From NCBI GenBank assembly GCA_964572965.1, contig CAZNHL010000072.1:1-19436 (forward strand): a stretch of 19,436 nucleotides of DNA. Direction: 5' to 3'. This stretch comes from CAZNHL01 sp964572965. Its GTDB lineage: Bacteria; Bacteroidota; Bacteroidia; Cytophagales; UBA9547. Shown piece by piece: positions 8,301 to 15,157 of the stretch. The translations under genes and the position numbers were made by a program. Numbering within the stretch: the stretch's first letter is position 1; every line of letters begins with the position of its first letter. Under the pieces are notes generated by a model. That model saw only the letters and a list, made by a program, of their open reading frames with translations, made no database searches and was not told where the DNA came from.

Positions 8301-8324
8301 CTATTGAATTACTCAGAGATATGA
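5301..8324 (+). CDS. Two-component sensor histidine kinase with 14-blade propeller, Y_Y_Y and LytS-type kinase domains
   Basis: A membrane sensor that phosphorylates the regulator encoded next to it. From the TTG at 5301 a signal peptide (about 1-19, ending TFSLSA) leads into a periplasmic region with 14 propeller repeats, each ending in a W-x-G/A-T/S-like motif (first W49, last W612; two blades have L instead of W). A Y_Y_Y domain follows at about 674-747, then a membrane helix at about 756-778, a coiled coil, and a His_kinase domain: H812 in MNPHFLFN is the phospho-acceptor, N908 in FVENAIIHG is the N box, D940 in DNGIG is the G1 box. Fourteen blades make two seven-bladed propellers, as in polysaccharide-sensing hybrid regulators of Bacteroides, but here there is no receiver or DNA-binding domain. 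No in-frame ATG exists before residue 50; TTG at 5274 would add nine residues. Ligand unknown. Confidence 0.9.
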   Translation: MRVFITYCLLLLTFSLSAQQYNFKKYGLTEGLAQSQVYALCEDNKGYLWMGTRGGGLSRFDGVQFSQFTEEDGLNNNFIRALFKDSQGNIWIGTDQGLSIYDGKTFVSYTESDGLQNTVINDFCQDNTGVVWVATDRGIYQYRQGKFADSYLPRLKVTALYKNIDGNIWAGTQYGVYEINIKNATPDKHFIRKNGLLSEDIADITGDEHGNIWVASYGGGLNFYNGSKFKSFTTADGLPHRSVYTIYSAGSQKLWIGSSQGASILDYSEIENDVVAFRYYSETNGLSNNVVRSFVKDTSGDMWIGTSGGGVNRLDSERFIHLNAEKGKLGELVFAITEDEKGNVWLASDDGGISVFNGKTLERIAEKDGFTSGKVKCIFKDKKGGIWLGTTGNGAYYYNGRQFIHYTRANGLSSLFINTICEDRQGQIWFATAGGAVCYFNPQTHKFTRISSKLLGTDRINTVFTGSQNNILLGTLNKGLFKIPAFASGKEPEVLPVQQDKGKSPSNVRCIIEDHSGRILVGTAGNGIWIYNAQKGYTKVDLQGQPMSANIYFLHQDKKKQIWAGTDKGLYQLQINENNAVSKFRHFTRTSGFLGIEATHNAVYEDAKGNIWFGSISGVYKYNPEEDVSAVKPPQLHITGINLFFDQIQNTPYYNKQSASFVLPSQLDLPYDKNSLSFQFTGIYLKEPESVSYSWKMEGFDDGWSPVTSRREAIYSNLPPGSYTFLVKAKQAEGVWTQVPQSFSFTIKAPFWQQWWFRVSVVAVLLVMIWLFYYFRIKRLKRENEIEKQVLETEKKLVELEQKALHLQMNPHFLFNCLNSIKGLIAEEKPEQAKIYLNRFAKLMRSILDNSRDSFIALDSEIELLKNYVQLEKLSHGESFELEVNLNELPDSGGLQIPSMLIQPFVENAIIHGLALKKEKGLIIISFKKEEDLLRCTIEDNGIGRSAAAEIGKNTLSDHKSLAIVVIKERLKILTGREDAVSIEDMADAAGSATGTKVTLLLNYSEI

Positions 8325-9070
8325 TAAAGGCAGTAATTATTGATGATACAGACATGGCAAGGAGCGCCCTCAGAAGCGATCTCAAAACCTATTGCCCTCA
8401 GGTAAGCGTGGTTGGGGAGGCTGACGGTGTAGCATCTGGCTTGGAATTACTTACTAATCATAAACCTGATCTCGTTTTTCTGGATATTCGTATGGCAGAC
8501 GGGACAGGTTTTGATCTACTCGAAAAGCTGGATGAGAAAGCGAAGAATTCATTCAAAATTATTTTTACAACAGCCTATAATGAATATGCAATCAAAGCAT
8601 TCAAGTTTAGTGCTACAGATTACTTGCTGAAACCTGTTGATCCTGACGAGCTTGTTTTAGCTGTCAACAAATGCGAAACAAAAGCTGCTTCGGCTGCCCC
8701 GATTGATTTTCTTTTAGATTCATTCAAAGACCTGCAGGCAAGCTCGAAAAGAATTGCTTTGAGCAGTACTGATAAAATCCAGATTGTGGCCTTGTCAGAA
8801 ATTATCAGCTGCGAGTCACAACGAAATTATACCTTGTTTTTCCTGACAGAAAACAGGCAGATATTGGTTACCAAAACACTTAAGGAATACGAAGACCTGC
8901 TTGTACCATTGAACTTTCAAAGAGTTCATCATTCGCATCTGATCAATCTGAAACACCTTAAAGAGTTTGTTAAAATAGATGGCGGTTACGTGATCATGAG
9001 CGATAAATCCCAAGTGCCCGTTTCTGTACGCAAACGCGATGACCTGCTGAAAGCTTTAGGGGTTAGCTAG
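8321..9070 (+). CDS. LytTR-family response regulator
   Basis: A 249-residue cytoplasmic transcription regulator. The receiver domain (1-120) has the acidic pair D8-D9, phospho-acceptor D55 (LVFLDIRM), T84 region (FTTAYNEYA) and K104 (LLKP). The LytTR DNA-binding domain fills about 145-245 (ISCESQRNYTLFFL, FQRVHHSHLINLKHLKEF). Its ATG overlaps the stop of the sensor gene (ATGA, 8321-8324), which means co-transcription and very likely translational coupling. This is the classic LytS/LytR (AlgR-like) arrangement. Targets are unknown; LytTR sites are short direct repeats that I did not identify here. The envelope-acetylation operon 300 nt downstream is a possible but unproven target. Confidence 0.93.
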   Translation: MIKAVIIDDTDMARSALRSDLKTYCPQVSVVGEADGVASGLELLTNHKPDLVFLDIRMADGTGFDLLEKLDEKAKNSFKIIFTTAYNEYAIKAFKFSATDYLLKPVDPDELVLAVNKCETKAASAAPIDFLLDSFKDLQASSKRIALSSTDKIQIVALSEIISCESQRNYTLFFLTENRQILVTKTLKEYEDLLVPLNFQRVHHSHLINLKHLKEFVKIDGGYVIMSDKSQVPVSVRKRDDLLKALGVS

Positions 9071-9105
9071 TGAAATACTATCCTTTGATGTATCGGCGTG
9101 GGTGT

Positions 9106-9154
9106 CCACGAAAAGAGCGATCCCGCAGGTTTTTATGCGGGATGGTTTTCGTGG
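9106..9154. terminator. Nested hairpin downstream of the LytTR regulator
   Basis: An outer stem CCACGAAAA / TTTTCGTGG (9106-9114, 9146-9154) encloses an inner stem ATCCCGCA / TGCGGGAT (9120-9127, 9136-9143). The right side of the inner stem is followed by GGTTTT, so it may stop transcription after the regulator. The symmetry also fits a dispersed repeat. It occupies part of the 304-nt gene-free stretch 9071-9374. Confidence 0.55.
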
Positions 9155-9168
9155 TGCCTTTTCTTTTG

Positions 9169-9202
9169 TTTCGTTTTCTTTGGGCAAGCAAAGAAAATGA
9201 AA
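9169..9202. repeat. 14-bp hairpin with GGCAAG loop
   Basis: TTTCGTTTTCTTTG (9169-9182) pairs with CAAAGAAAATGAAA (9189-9202), with one G-U pair, around GGCAAG. It follows the nested hairpin by 14 nt. Similar TTTCTTTGGGCAAGCAAAG palindromes recur in intergenic DNA of many bacteria as far as I recall; I treat it as a dispersed repeat. The remaining 9203-9315 shows no gene or structure I can support. Confidence 0.55.
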
Positions 9203-9315
9203 GGCCAGCAGGCTATGAAGTATAAATAAGCTTTTATTAGAGGAGCAACTAAAGTTTTTTAAAATACACTTATCCTGATTTTCTCTACACTTAAAAGATA
9301 GACCTTTACACTTGC

Positions 9316-9345
9316 TTGAATGCCTGAATGAGCGGTAAAGCTTTG
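9316..9345 (+). promoter_or_regulatory. Candidate promoter of the SGNH-SGNH-MBOAT operon
   Basis: TTG at 9316-9318 and AAGCTTTG at 9338-9345 (one mismatch to TAnnTTTG) are 19 nt apart, and the ATG follows 30 nt later after A/T-rich leader DNA. The spacing equals that of the sensor-kinase promoter candidate. Confidence 0.45.
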
Positions 9346-9374
9346 CTTATTTTTAAATAAAATAAAGCAAAAAC

Positions 9375-10763
9375 ATGAATTCCTCAGGCAAAAGCATTTC
9401 GCACACTTTCTACTTACTGCTAAGCACACTTGTTATCCTGTCATTAGTGTGCAATGCCATTCCTCAATCCTTTTTTCAGGATTATCATATCAGAAAGGTA
9501 GATTATATTACCCCAATCGTACTTGCTGGTACAGGAAAAGAGAAGCAGCCGGCTGTTGTTCAAAAAACAGAAAAAAGTAAAGTAAAACGTGTAGTTAAAG
9601 CAGCCGTTACTGTTCCGGCCGATCTGACTGCTATTGAAGATTTTAGTGCTGACGGAGGATATCTTAACTATTTTTTGCAGGCATTAAACAATGTCAAGGC
9701 TGATTCAGCTGCCGGAAACTGCCGCATCGCATTTTATGGCGATTCTTTTATTGAAGGTGATATCCTGACAATGAGTCTGCGTGACAGCCTTCAAAAAAGA
9801 TTTGGAGGTAGTGGTGTTGGTTTTCTGCCAATCAGTTCTGAAGTATCTATGTTCCGTAAGAGCTTACAGTCTGAATCAGATAACTGGAAAGTAAACTCTC
9901 TTAATTCAAAAACAAAAGATGCCGTGTTGGGTATTGGAGGGAAAACGTTCATCCCACAGGCAAATGCCGGAATCAAATTATACCCGGCAAACGATATCAA
10001 TGGTATTCATTTACTCTACACCAATAACAACGACAACCAGCATGTCAATACATTGACTAATAAGAAATACACAAACAGCTATGTATTAAAGGCTGGTGAA
10101 GGATTGCAGTCGCTGGCACTTTCTCAGGGTGCAGACTCAGTCCATCACTTTAGTCTGACTATTCCAAACAGCCAGGGTTTGGAAGTATATGGATTAAATG
10201 TTGAAAATGGAAGAGGCGTTTATCTGGATAATTTCTCTCTCAGAGGCAATTCCGGCTTGGGCTTAAAAAGTATTGCAGACGAGCAGTATAGCGATTTCCA
10301 AAAGCTCATGAAATACAATCTGATAGTATTACAGTTTGGTTTAAACGTGGCAGCGCCGACAAGCAAGGACTTTTCTATCTATGAGAAAAACATGGTAAAA
10401 ATGATCACACACCTGAAGACGCTTTTTCCTGAAACTTCATTTCTGCTGGTAAGCACAAGCGACAGAAGCTACAAACAAAATGGCGCTTATACCACAATGC
10501 CATCAATTCCGCTCATGGTAGAAGCTCAAAGGAGAGTTGCCAAAGAGTCCGGGATATTGTTCTGGAATATGTACCAGGCCATGGGTGGTGAAAACAGTAT
10601 GGTAGACTTTGTAAAAGCACATCATGCCAATAAAGATTATACACACCTCACTTTCAGCGGAGGTAATAAAGTAGCAACACAATTATTGAAATCCTTATTG
10701 TTCGAATATGAAAACTATAAATCTGATGATGTTCATGAAGAAGTACAGGTATCGCTTCGCTAG
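9375..10763 (+). CDS. Membrane-anchored SGNH/GDSL hydrolase-like protein, first paralogue
   Basis: A 462-residue protein with an N-terminal membrane anchor or uncleaved signal (about 11-30), a basic linker (54-75) and an SGNH-fold domain outside the cytoplasm. Block I is FYGDSFIEGD with nucleophile S124. Block III reads FGLNVAAP, keeping the Asn (N324) but lacking the Asp of GxND. Block V is DYTHLTFSGG with D421 and H424, so Ser, Asp and His of the triad are all present. Near the C terminus WNMYQAMGGENS matches WDLYAAMGGERS in the next gene, which marks the two as paralogues. Neighbouring MBOAT points to O-acetylation of an envelope glycan, where SGNH partners (AlgJ/AlgX, PatB) attach or handle acetyl groups. 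It overlaps the next gene by 29 nt. Esterase rather than transferase activity cannot be excluded. Confidence 0.8.
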   Translation: MNSSGKSISHTFYLLLSTLVILSLVCNAIPQSFFQDYHIRKVDYITPIVLAGTGKEKQPAVVQKTEKSKVKRVVKAAVTVPADLTAIEDFSADGGYLNYFLQALNNVKADSAAGNCRIAFYGDSFIEGDILTMSLRDSLQKRFGGSGVGFLPISSEVSMFRKSLQSESDNWKVNSLNSKTKDAVLGIGGKTFIPQANAGIKLYPANDINGIHLLYTNNNDNQHVNTLTNKKYTNSYVLKAGEGLQSLALSQGADSVHHFSLTIPNSQGLEVYGLNVENGRGVYLDNFSLRGNSGLGLKSIADEQYSDFQKLMKYNLIVLQFGLNVAAPTSKDFSIYEKNMVKMITHLKTLFPETSFLLVSTSDRSYKQNGAYTTMPSIPLMVEAQRRVAKESGILFWNMYQAMGGENSMVDFVKAHHANKDYTHLTFSGGNKVATQLLKSLLFEYENYKSDDVHEEVQVSLR

Positions 10764-11940
10764 TTTTATAGTGATTGTGCTGATGATGTTAAGCATCACA
10801 GGCAGAACAGAACAGCCGGTTTCGGTAGTTAAGGGAATGCTTTATCACCCTGAATACCTTAATCCTGTTTTTGATAGTCTTAGAATACTGGAGCTTAATA
10901 AAAGTAAATCGTTTGCAATCCTGCACATTGGTGATTCACATATTCAGGGCAACCATATCACAAACCAGATTCAGGCAATGTTTTGTGAAGATTTCGGGAC
11001 GGGGAGCAAAGGCCTGGTTTTTCCTTTTCAGGTTGCAAAAACAAATACCATGGCAGAAATCAGGAGCTCAAGTACAAGCGAGTGGGAAATCAGGAGAAAT
11101 ACACAGGAGTATTTTGCTGCCAATTTAGGAATCAGCGGCAGAGAGATTGTAAATCTTGATGATACTGCTTCTTTCCAGTTGAGAGTGATTTCCGCTGCAA
11201 GTGATTACTACTTTGATGAAGCAATTGTTTTCTACAGACCAATGTCTGATTCTTCAGAAATAGGTGCGACAAACGAATCGCTGGAGAAACTGAAAAGAAC
11301 AATAGAATGCAAAGAAAACGGGTTCGTTGCAACTACCTATAAAAGTGAAAAGGAACTCAATAAAATTAACCTGACTGCATTTGGCCCGAGCTCATTTCAT
11401 GGATTGAGCCTGAATAATACAACAAAAGGAGGTATCACCTACCATGTAGCAGGAGTGAATGGAGCAAGGTATTCCAGCTGGGCAAAGTCAAATGTGCTGG
11501 CATTGGAAGCTTCCTACTTAAATCCGCAACTGATTATTCTTTCATTAGGAACAAATGATGCACAGGGAAAGAATATCGACCTCAAAGCATTTACACAGCA
11601 AATGGATCAGCTGGTAAACAATTTGAAAAGGTGTAATCCTAAAGCCTGTCTGCTGCTGACAACACCGCCGGATTCATATTACCGATCGCGGTACGTGAAT
11701 AAAGAAATAGGCAAAGTGCGACAGGAAATTATCCGCTATGCCGAAGAAAACAAAATTGCCTGTTGGGATTTGTACGCGGCAATGGGTGGCGAAAGGTCGA
11801 TTTCTCAATGGCGGAAAAAAGGCCTGGCAAGTGCTGATATGGTACATTTTACCAAAGAAGGCTACAAACTACAGGGAGAATTATTTTACAAAAGCTTTAT
11901 TAAACAATACAGAAATCATGTTTCAGCTGGACTTCACTAA
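10735..11940 (+). CDS. Secreted SGNH/GDSL hydrolase-like protein, second paralogue
   Basis: I choose the ATG at 10735 (MKKYRYRFASFIVIVLMM) because it gives a normal signal peptide; the ATG at 10708 would add nine residues before it. The 401-residue product has a full set of SGNH blocks: HIGDSHIQGN with S68, LSLGTNDAQG with N274 and D275, and DMVHFTKEGY with D368 and H371. It shares the YxAMGGExS stretch with the preceding paralogue. It overlaps the upstream gene by 29 nt and the MBOAT gene by 23 nt, so the three are surely one operon. Expected role: acetyl transfer to, or removal from, an extracytoplasmic polysaccharide together with the MBOAT protein. The substrate is not shown by the sequence. 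Confidence 0.82.
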   Translation: MKKYRYRFASFIVIVLMMLSITGRTEQPVSVVKGMLYHPEYLNPVFDSLRILELNKSKSFAILHIGDSHIQGNHITNQIQAMFCEDFGTGSKGLVFPFQVAKTNTMAEIRSSSTSEWEIRRNTQEYFAANLGISGREIVNLDDTASFQLRVISAASDYYFDEAIVFYRPMSDSSEIGATNESLEKLKRTIECKENGFVATTYKSEKELNKINLTAFGPSSFHGLSLNNTTKGGITYHVAGVNGARYSSWAKSNVLALEASYLNPQLIILSLGTNDAQGKNIDLKAFTQQMDQLVNNLKRCNPKACLLLTTPPDSYYRSRYVNKEIGKVRQEIIRYAEENKIACWDLYAAMGGERSISQWRKKGLASADMVHFTKEGYKLQGELFYKSFIKQYRNHVSAGLH

Positions 11941-13390
11941 GCTATTCAGTTACTTCGTTTACGACCAAAGTAATCCGCTTTCTTTCACAACACCTTTCTT
12001 TCTTGTGTTGTTTACAATGTTCATGGCTGTTTTTATGGTGATCCACAAACACCACAGAAGCAAGATTATTTACCTGACTTTATTTTCTCTTTTCTTCTAT
12101 TATAAATCAAGCGGCCTGTATTTTCTGTTGCTGCTCCTGTCAGCTGTTTCTGATTTTTCATTAGCGCTTCTTTTGCATAAAGCCTCCAGAGATGTCCGCA
12201 AAAAGCTGATCCTGGTTGTGAGTGTTGTATTAAACCTGTCGCTGCTGAGCTATTTCAAATACACTAATTTCTTTATCAGTCTGTTCAATATAGCTTCCGG
12301 ACATGAAGTTGTAGGGGCGTTGGATATTTTCCTGCCTGTAGGTATTTCATTCTTTACGTTCCAGTCTATCAGCTATATTATTGATGTATACAGAAAAGAA
12401 GTAGAGCCATTGACAAACCTGTTAGAGTATTGCTTCTTTATTTCTTTCTTTCCGCAGCTTGTAGCCGGACCTATATTGAAAGCAAAAGATTTTCTCCCGC
12501 AGATTAAAATGCCGAACATTGTCAGTACTCAGGATTTCAACAGAGGCTTGTTTCTGATTGTATGCGGGCTGATCAAAAAAGCGGTTATTTCAGATTACAT
12601 CAGTACTAATTTTGTTGACAGGATTTTTGACAATCCCGCTTTGTATTCAGGTGTTGAAAACCTGCTTGGCGTGTATGGTTATGCGATCCAGATTTACTGC
12701 GACTTCTCAGGTTACACAGACATCGCCATCGGAATTGCTTTGTTGCTGGGTTATACTTTGCCTGTTAATTTTGACTCGCCATACATTTCAGCAAGTATTA
12801 CAGAATTCTGGAGACGCTGGCATATTTCACTTTCTACCTGGCTGAAAGAATACCTGTACATTCCTTTGGGCGGTAACAGAAAAGGGAAACTGCGTCAGTA
12901 TTTCAATTTGTTCATCACTATGTTATTAGGTGGTTTGTGGCATGGGGCGTCAATCAATTTTATTATCTGGGGCGCATTGCATGGTACAGCTTTAGGTGTT
13001 GAAAAGTTTATCAAAGAAAGCCTGAACCTTCCTAAAAATGAATGGATCAGAATTGCAGGTGTTTTCCTGATATTCAACTTTGTGTGCTTTTGCTGGATTT
13101 TCTTCAGAGCTAACGATTTTGAAAGCGCTAAAATGATGATCCATCAGATTGTGTTTCAATTCCACGGAAGTGTAGTTACAGAGGTTGTGACAGGCTATTA
13201 CCGTGTATTTGTTGCCATTGGACTTGCGTTCGTTTTACATGCAATTCCTGCGCATTATAATCAGACAGTAATCGAGAAAATGGAAGATTGTCCTTTATTG
13301 GTAAAAAGCCTTCTGCTCTCCATTATCATTCTGTTGGTAGCACAGGTACAGTCTTCCGAGATCCACCCCTTTATATATTTTCAGTTTTAG
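11918..13390 (+). CDS. MBOAT family membrane O-acyltransferase (AlgI-like)
   Basis: A 490-residue polytopic inner-membrane protein of the AlgI/PatA/DltB group, which moves acyl groups from a cytoplasmic donor across the membrane. Several hydrophobic helices fill the first 170 residues (LYFLLLLLSAVSDFSLALLL, LDIFLPVGISFFTFQSISYIIDVY). The MBOAT core has SITEFWRRWHISLSTWLKEYLYIPLGGNRKG with H302 and LLGGLWHGASINFIIWGALHG with the invariant catalytic His, H342. PFAGPI-like QLVAGPILKAKDFLPQI also matches AlgI relatives. The start ATG at 11918 matches family N termini; a longer frame from 11738 lies wholly within the upstream gene. It overlaps the SGNH gene by 23 nt and ends the operon at a terminator. 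Length is normal for the family. Confidence 0.93.
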   Translation: MFQLDFTKLFSYFVYDQSNPLSFTTPFFLVLFTMFMAVFMVIHKHHRSKIIYLTLFSLFFYYKSSGLYFLLLLLSAVSDFSLALLLHKASRDVRKKLILVVSVVLNLSLLSYFKYTNFFISLFNIASGHEVVGALDIFLPVGISFFTFQSISYIIDVYRKEVEPLTNLLEYCFFISFFPQLVAGPILKAKDFLPQIKMPNIVSTQDFNRGLFLIVCGLIKKAVISDYISTNFVDRIFDNPALYSGVENLLGVYGYAIQIYCDFSGYTDIAIGIALLLGYTLPVNFDSPYISASITEFWRRWHISLSTWLKEYLYIPLGGNRKGKLRQYFNLFITMLLGGLWHGASINFIIWGALHGTALGVEKFIKESLNLPKNEWIRIAGVFLIFNFVCFCWIFFRANDFESAKMMIHQIVFQFHGSVVTEVVTGYYRVFVAIGLAFVLHAIPAHYNQTVIEKMEDCPLLVKSLLLSIIILLVAQVQSSEIHPFIYFQF

Positions 13391-13420
13391 ATTTAAGCTA
13401 TCTTAAAATAGGAGCCGGGA

Positions 13421-13456
13421 AATGCCATCTTCATTTGGAGGTGGTATTTTTGTTTT
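13421..13456 (+). terminator. Rho-independent terminator of the acetylation operon
   Basis: AATGCCATCTTC (13421-13432) and GGAGGTGGTATT (13437-13448) form a 12-bp RNA stem with three G-U pairs around the loop ATTT, followed by TTTGTTTT. It lies 30 nt after the MBOAT stop. Confidence 0.8.
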
Positions 13457-13472
13457 ATGTACAGGTGACCTA

Positions 13473-13516
13473 GGTAATTGAGCTTGTCGAAATTATGGTC
13501 CCGATAGCTATCGGGA
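13473..13516. repeat. Dispersed-repeat copy and perfect 18-nt palindrome
   Basis: On the minus strand 13473-13491 matches the left arm of the repeat at 5132-5150 at 15 of 19 positions. Next to it, TCCCGATAGCTATCGGGA (13499-13516) is a perfect palindrome. Both look like short mobile or dispersed intergenic elements and mark the left edge of the anomalous block. Confidence 0.6.
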
Positions 13517-13736
13517 GGCCTGTATGCCTACCATTTGTACTAAAACCTCAGACTATGAAGGAGCGGCAGGTCGCCGGTTTGAGGGGTTGGGTTTGACGGA
13601 GTGTTACAATCGCAAACTTCGCAAACAGGGGCAAGAGGGCGCTAGTGCCTGTTATGTTTGTACGCTCGCATATATTAGGAAGTATGGCGGACGTATATTA
13701 TTGGCATCGATGGATGTCGGAGCCAAGGGGGGACAT
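13517..13736. other. G/C-rich structured block, no supported gene
   Basis: This 220-nt stretch differs from its surroundings: 34 of 60 bases at 13561-13620 are G or C. It holds the direct repeat CGCAAAC (twice, 13611 and 13620) and a hairpin in which AACAGGGGCA (13624-13633) pairs with TGCCTGTT (13646-13653) with a two-base bulge, extendable outward by the CAAAC / GTTTG arms. A 75-codon plus-strand frame (13524-13751) exists, but its protein resembles nothing I know and shows no start signal. It may be a dispersed non-coding repeat, a structured RNA or the end of an element. The whole gene-free gap is 13391-13736. Confidence 0.45.
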
Positions 13737-14849
13737 TTAACTCTTTCTTAGGAGTAATTCTATTATATAATTAAAATTGATTCCAATTCCTGCAATATTA
13801 GGTTTTAGTTCGAGACAGTCGAACCACTTAGGTTTTTTTGATAAGCTTATAGGTGATGACTTATTTATAGTACTTAGGCTACTTTGGATTTTGTTACCCC
13901 CGTATTTTATGAGATTTAGTAGGTTATCTTCTAAGTTTTTTATAGATATTTCTAATTCATGTATTTTATGTTTAGAATCTTGAATTGATGTTTTAGGTAT
14001 TTTGTTTGAGAAGTATACATCATATAGGATACCTGTATATTTTTTTATTTGTTTATATTTTATTGATCCATTCATCTGACTTTTTAGGTAAGATATATTT
14101 TCAATAAATTCTTCCTCTTTTTTGTTGTTTTTAAGCAACTTTTCTAGGTTAGATGATATGTTTTCCGAAAAGGAATTTTGGGTAATTGTTTTCTCTATAG
14201 ATATGTGTGCTTGATAATGTTGGCTGTTTTTTATGTCTTGAATTTGATTAAGGTATAAAACCTTTTTGCTTATTAATTCGCTTATTTCATCTACTAAGTT
14301 AGAGTAATTCTCGTTATCAAGTATTTCAAAAATGCGCTTTAAGTTATTGTAAATATTTATTGTTGGGTCCACTTTGACGGACAGAGTCAATCCAAATGGT
14401 AAGAATGTCAGATGGAAACACGGCAAATCTCTTTCTTTAAGGTCAAAAAAAGTTCTTAATTCTTCAATTTGAGACTCTTGATTGTCATACCATCTTTTTT
14501 TTGTAGGAGGAGTATTTTTATTTTTGTTTACTTTTTTAACGAATTCTTGCCTTAATAAGTTAAAATTGTCGATTTGAGAATTATTAAGACAAAATTTTGG
14601 ATTGTTAATTCTTGTTAATTGCCCATTAATTTTTTCAATGGGAGGATTGTCTTCTTCCTGTTGTTGACTGAAAATAAATAAAGATTTTGCTCCTGTTAAA
14701 CTATTTAAAGAGTTCCAGTTGGTTTTTATGGTTTGTAGCTCATCTAGTTTTAAATCAGCTTCTCGGGCAATTAAACAAATAATTAATGGAAAGGATTGAT
14801 AAGCATTACTTTTGTAAAAATCTACGATACTGAAATTGGTTATATGCAT
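13737..14849 (-). CDS. Unrecognised A/T-rich orphan protein with coiled-coil middle
   Basis: I do not recognise this 370-residue protein. It has no signal peptide and no clear membrane helix. N-terminal part: hydrophobic strand PLIICLIAREADLKL (21-35), then WNSLNSLTGAKSLFIF (45-60). Around 130-155 lies EELRTFFDLKERDLPCFHLTFLPFG, which has the rhythm of a thioredoxin- or Rossmann-like strand-turn, a weak guess. Residues 165-335 are highly charged helices likely to form coiled coils. The last 30 residues (PKWFDCLELKPNIAGIGINF and a Leu-rich end) look like a separate conserved tail. Codons are strongly A/T biased: 14 of 60 bases at 14521-14580 are G or C, against a far higher share in neighbouring genes, which suggests horizontal gain. 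It stands alone on the minus strand. A role in conflict or defence is possible from context only. Confidence 0.7.
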   Translation of the reverse strand: MHITNFSIVDFYKSNAYQSFPLIICLIAREADLKLDELQTIKTNWNSLNSLTGAKSLFIFSQQQEEDNPPIEKINGQLTRINNPKFCLNNSQIDNFNLLRQEFVKKVNKNKNTPPTKKRWYDNQESQIEELRTFFDLKERDLPCFHLTFLPFGLTLSVKVDPTINIYNNLKRIFEILDNENYSNLVDEISELISKKVLYLNQIQDIKNSQHYQAHISIEKTITQNSFSENISSNLEKLLKNNKKEEEFIENISYLKSQMNGSIKYKQIKKYTGILYDVYFSNKIPKTSIQDSKHKIHELEISIKNLEDNLLNLIKYGGNKIQSSLSTINKSSPISLSKKPKWFDCLELKPNIAGIGINFNYIIELLLRKS

Positions 14850-15157
14850 GTTTAAAAAGTAATTAAATTATCGTTAATGATTGAATACGTTTCATTTGAA
14901 GAATGCTTCTAAATTAATATTATCTTACAGGAAAGGATATCTTTTTTTTAGTTTATTTTCAGATACTAGGGAGTATGTTTTTTCTCCCATAAAACAACGG
15001 AACACCCCTACACAAGATAATTTTTACATTTAGTAAAGAATAAGAAGGAATAATTTCGATAAACTCAATTACAAGGTAGGTTAATAGATTATAACCAGAA
15101 GTGGTGTGTCTCTACTTCTAATGGGTGGATCATTCTTTGAAAATTGGTAAACATGTA
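14850..15157. other. A/T-rich gene-free stretch upstream of the orphan gene
   Basis: Between the orphan gene and the next promoter I see no gene or RNA that I can support. There is a short hairpin (GGGAG...CTCCC near 14969-14988) and AGAAGT...ACTTCT near 15098-15120, both too small to interpret. No clear TAnnTTTG box faces the orphan gene; TAATTTAG on the minus strand near 14914-14921 is one base off. Confidence 0.4.

Noticed and set aside
11738..11917. N-terminal extension of 60 residues on the MBOAT protein
   Set aside because: It lies wholly within the SGNH gene in another frame, and its sequence is basic and unlike MBOAT N termini; the ATG at 11918 gives the normal family start.
13599..13660. 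Possible integron attC site or CRISPR-like repeats in the structured block
   Set aside because: Only two short CGCAAAC repeats two bases apart, no regular spacers, and no core sites or integrase visible.
13524..13751. 75-codon plus-strand frame in the G/C-rich block
   Set aside because: The protein matches nothing I know, has no ribosome site or promoter, and the DNA looks like a structured repeat; the end of the frame overlaps the orphan gene's stop region.
14850..15157. Possible retron or toxin-antitoxin RNA next to the orphan gene
   Set aside because: The stretch is A/T-rich with only 5-6-bp stems, and no reverse transcriptase or partner gene is present.
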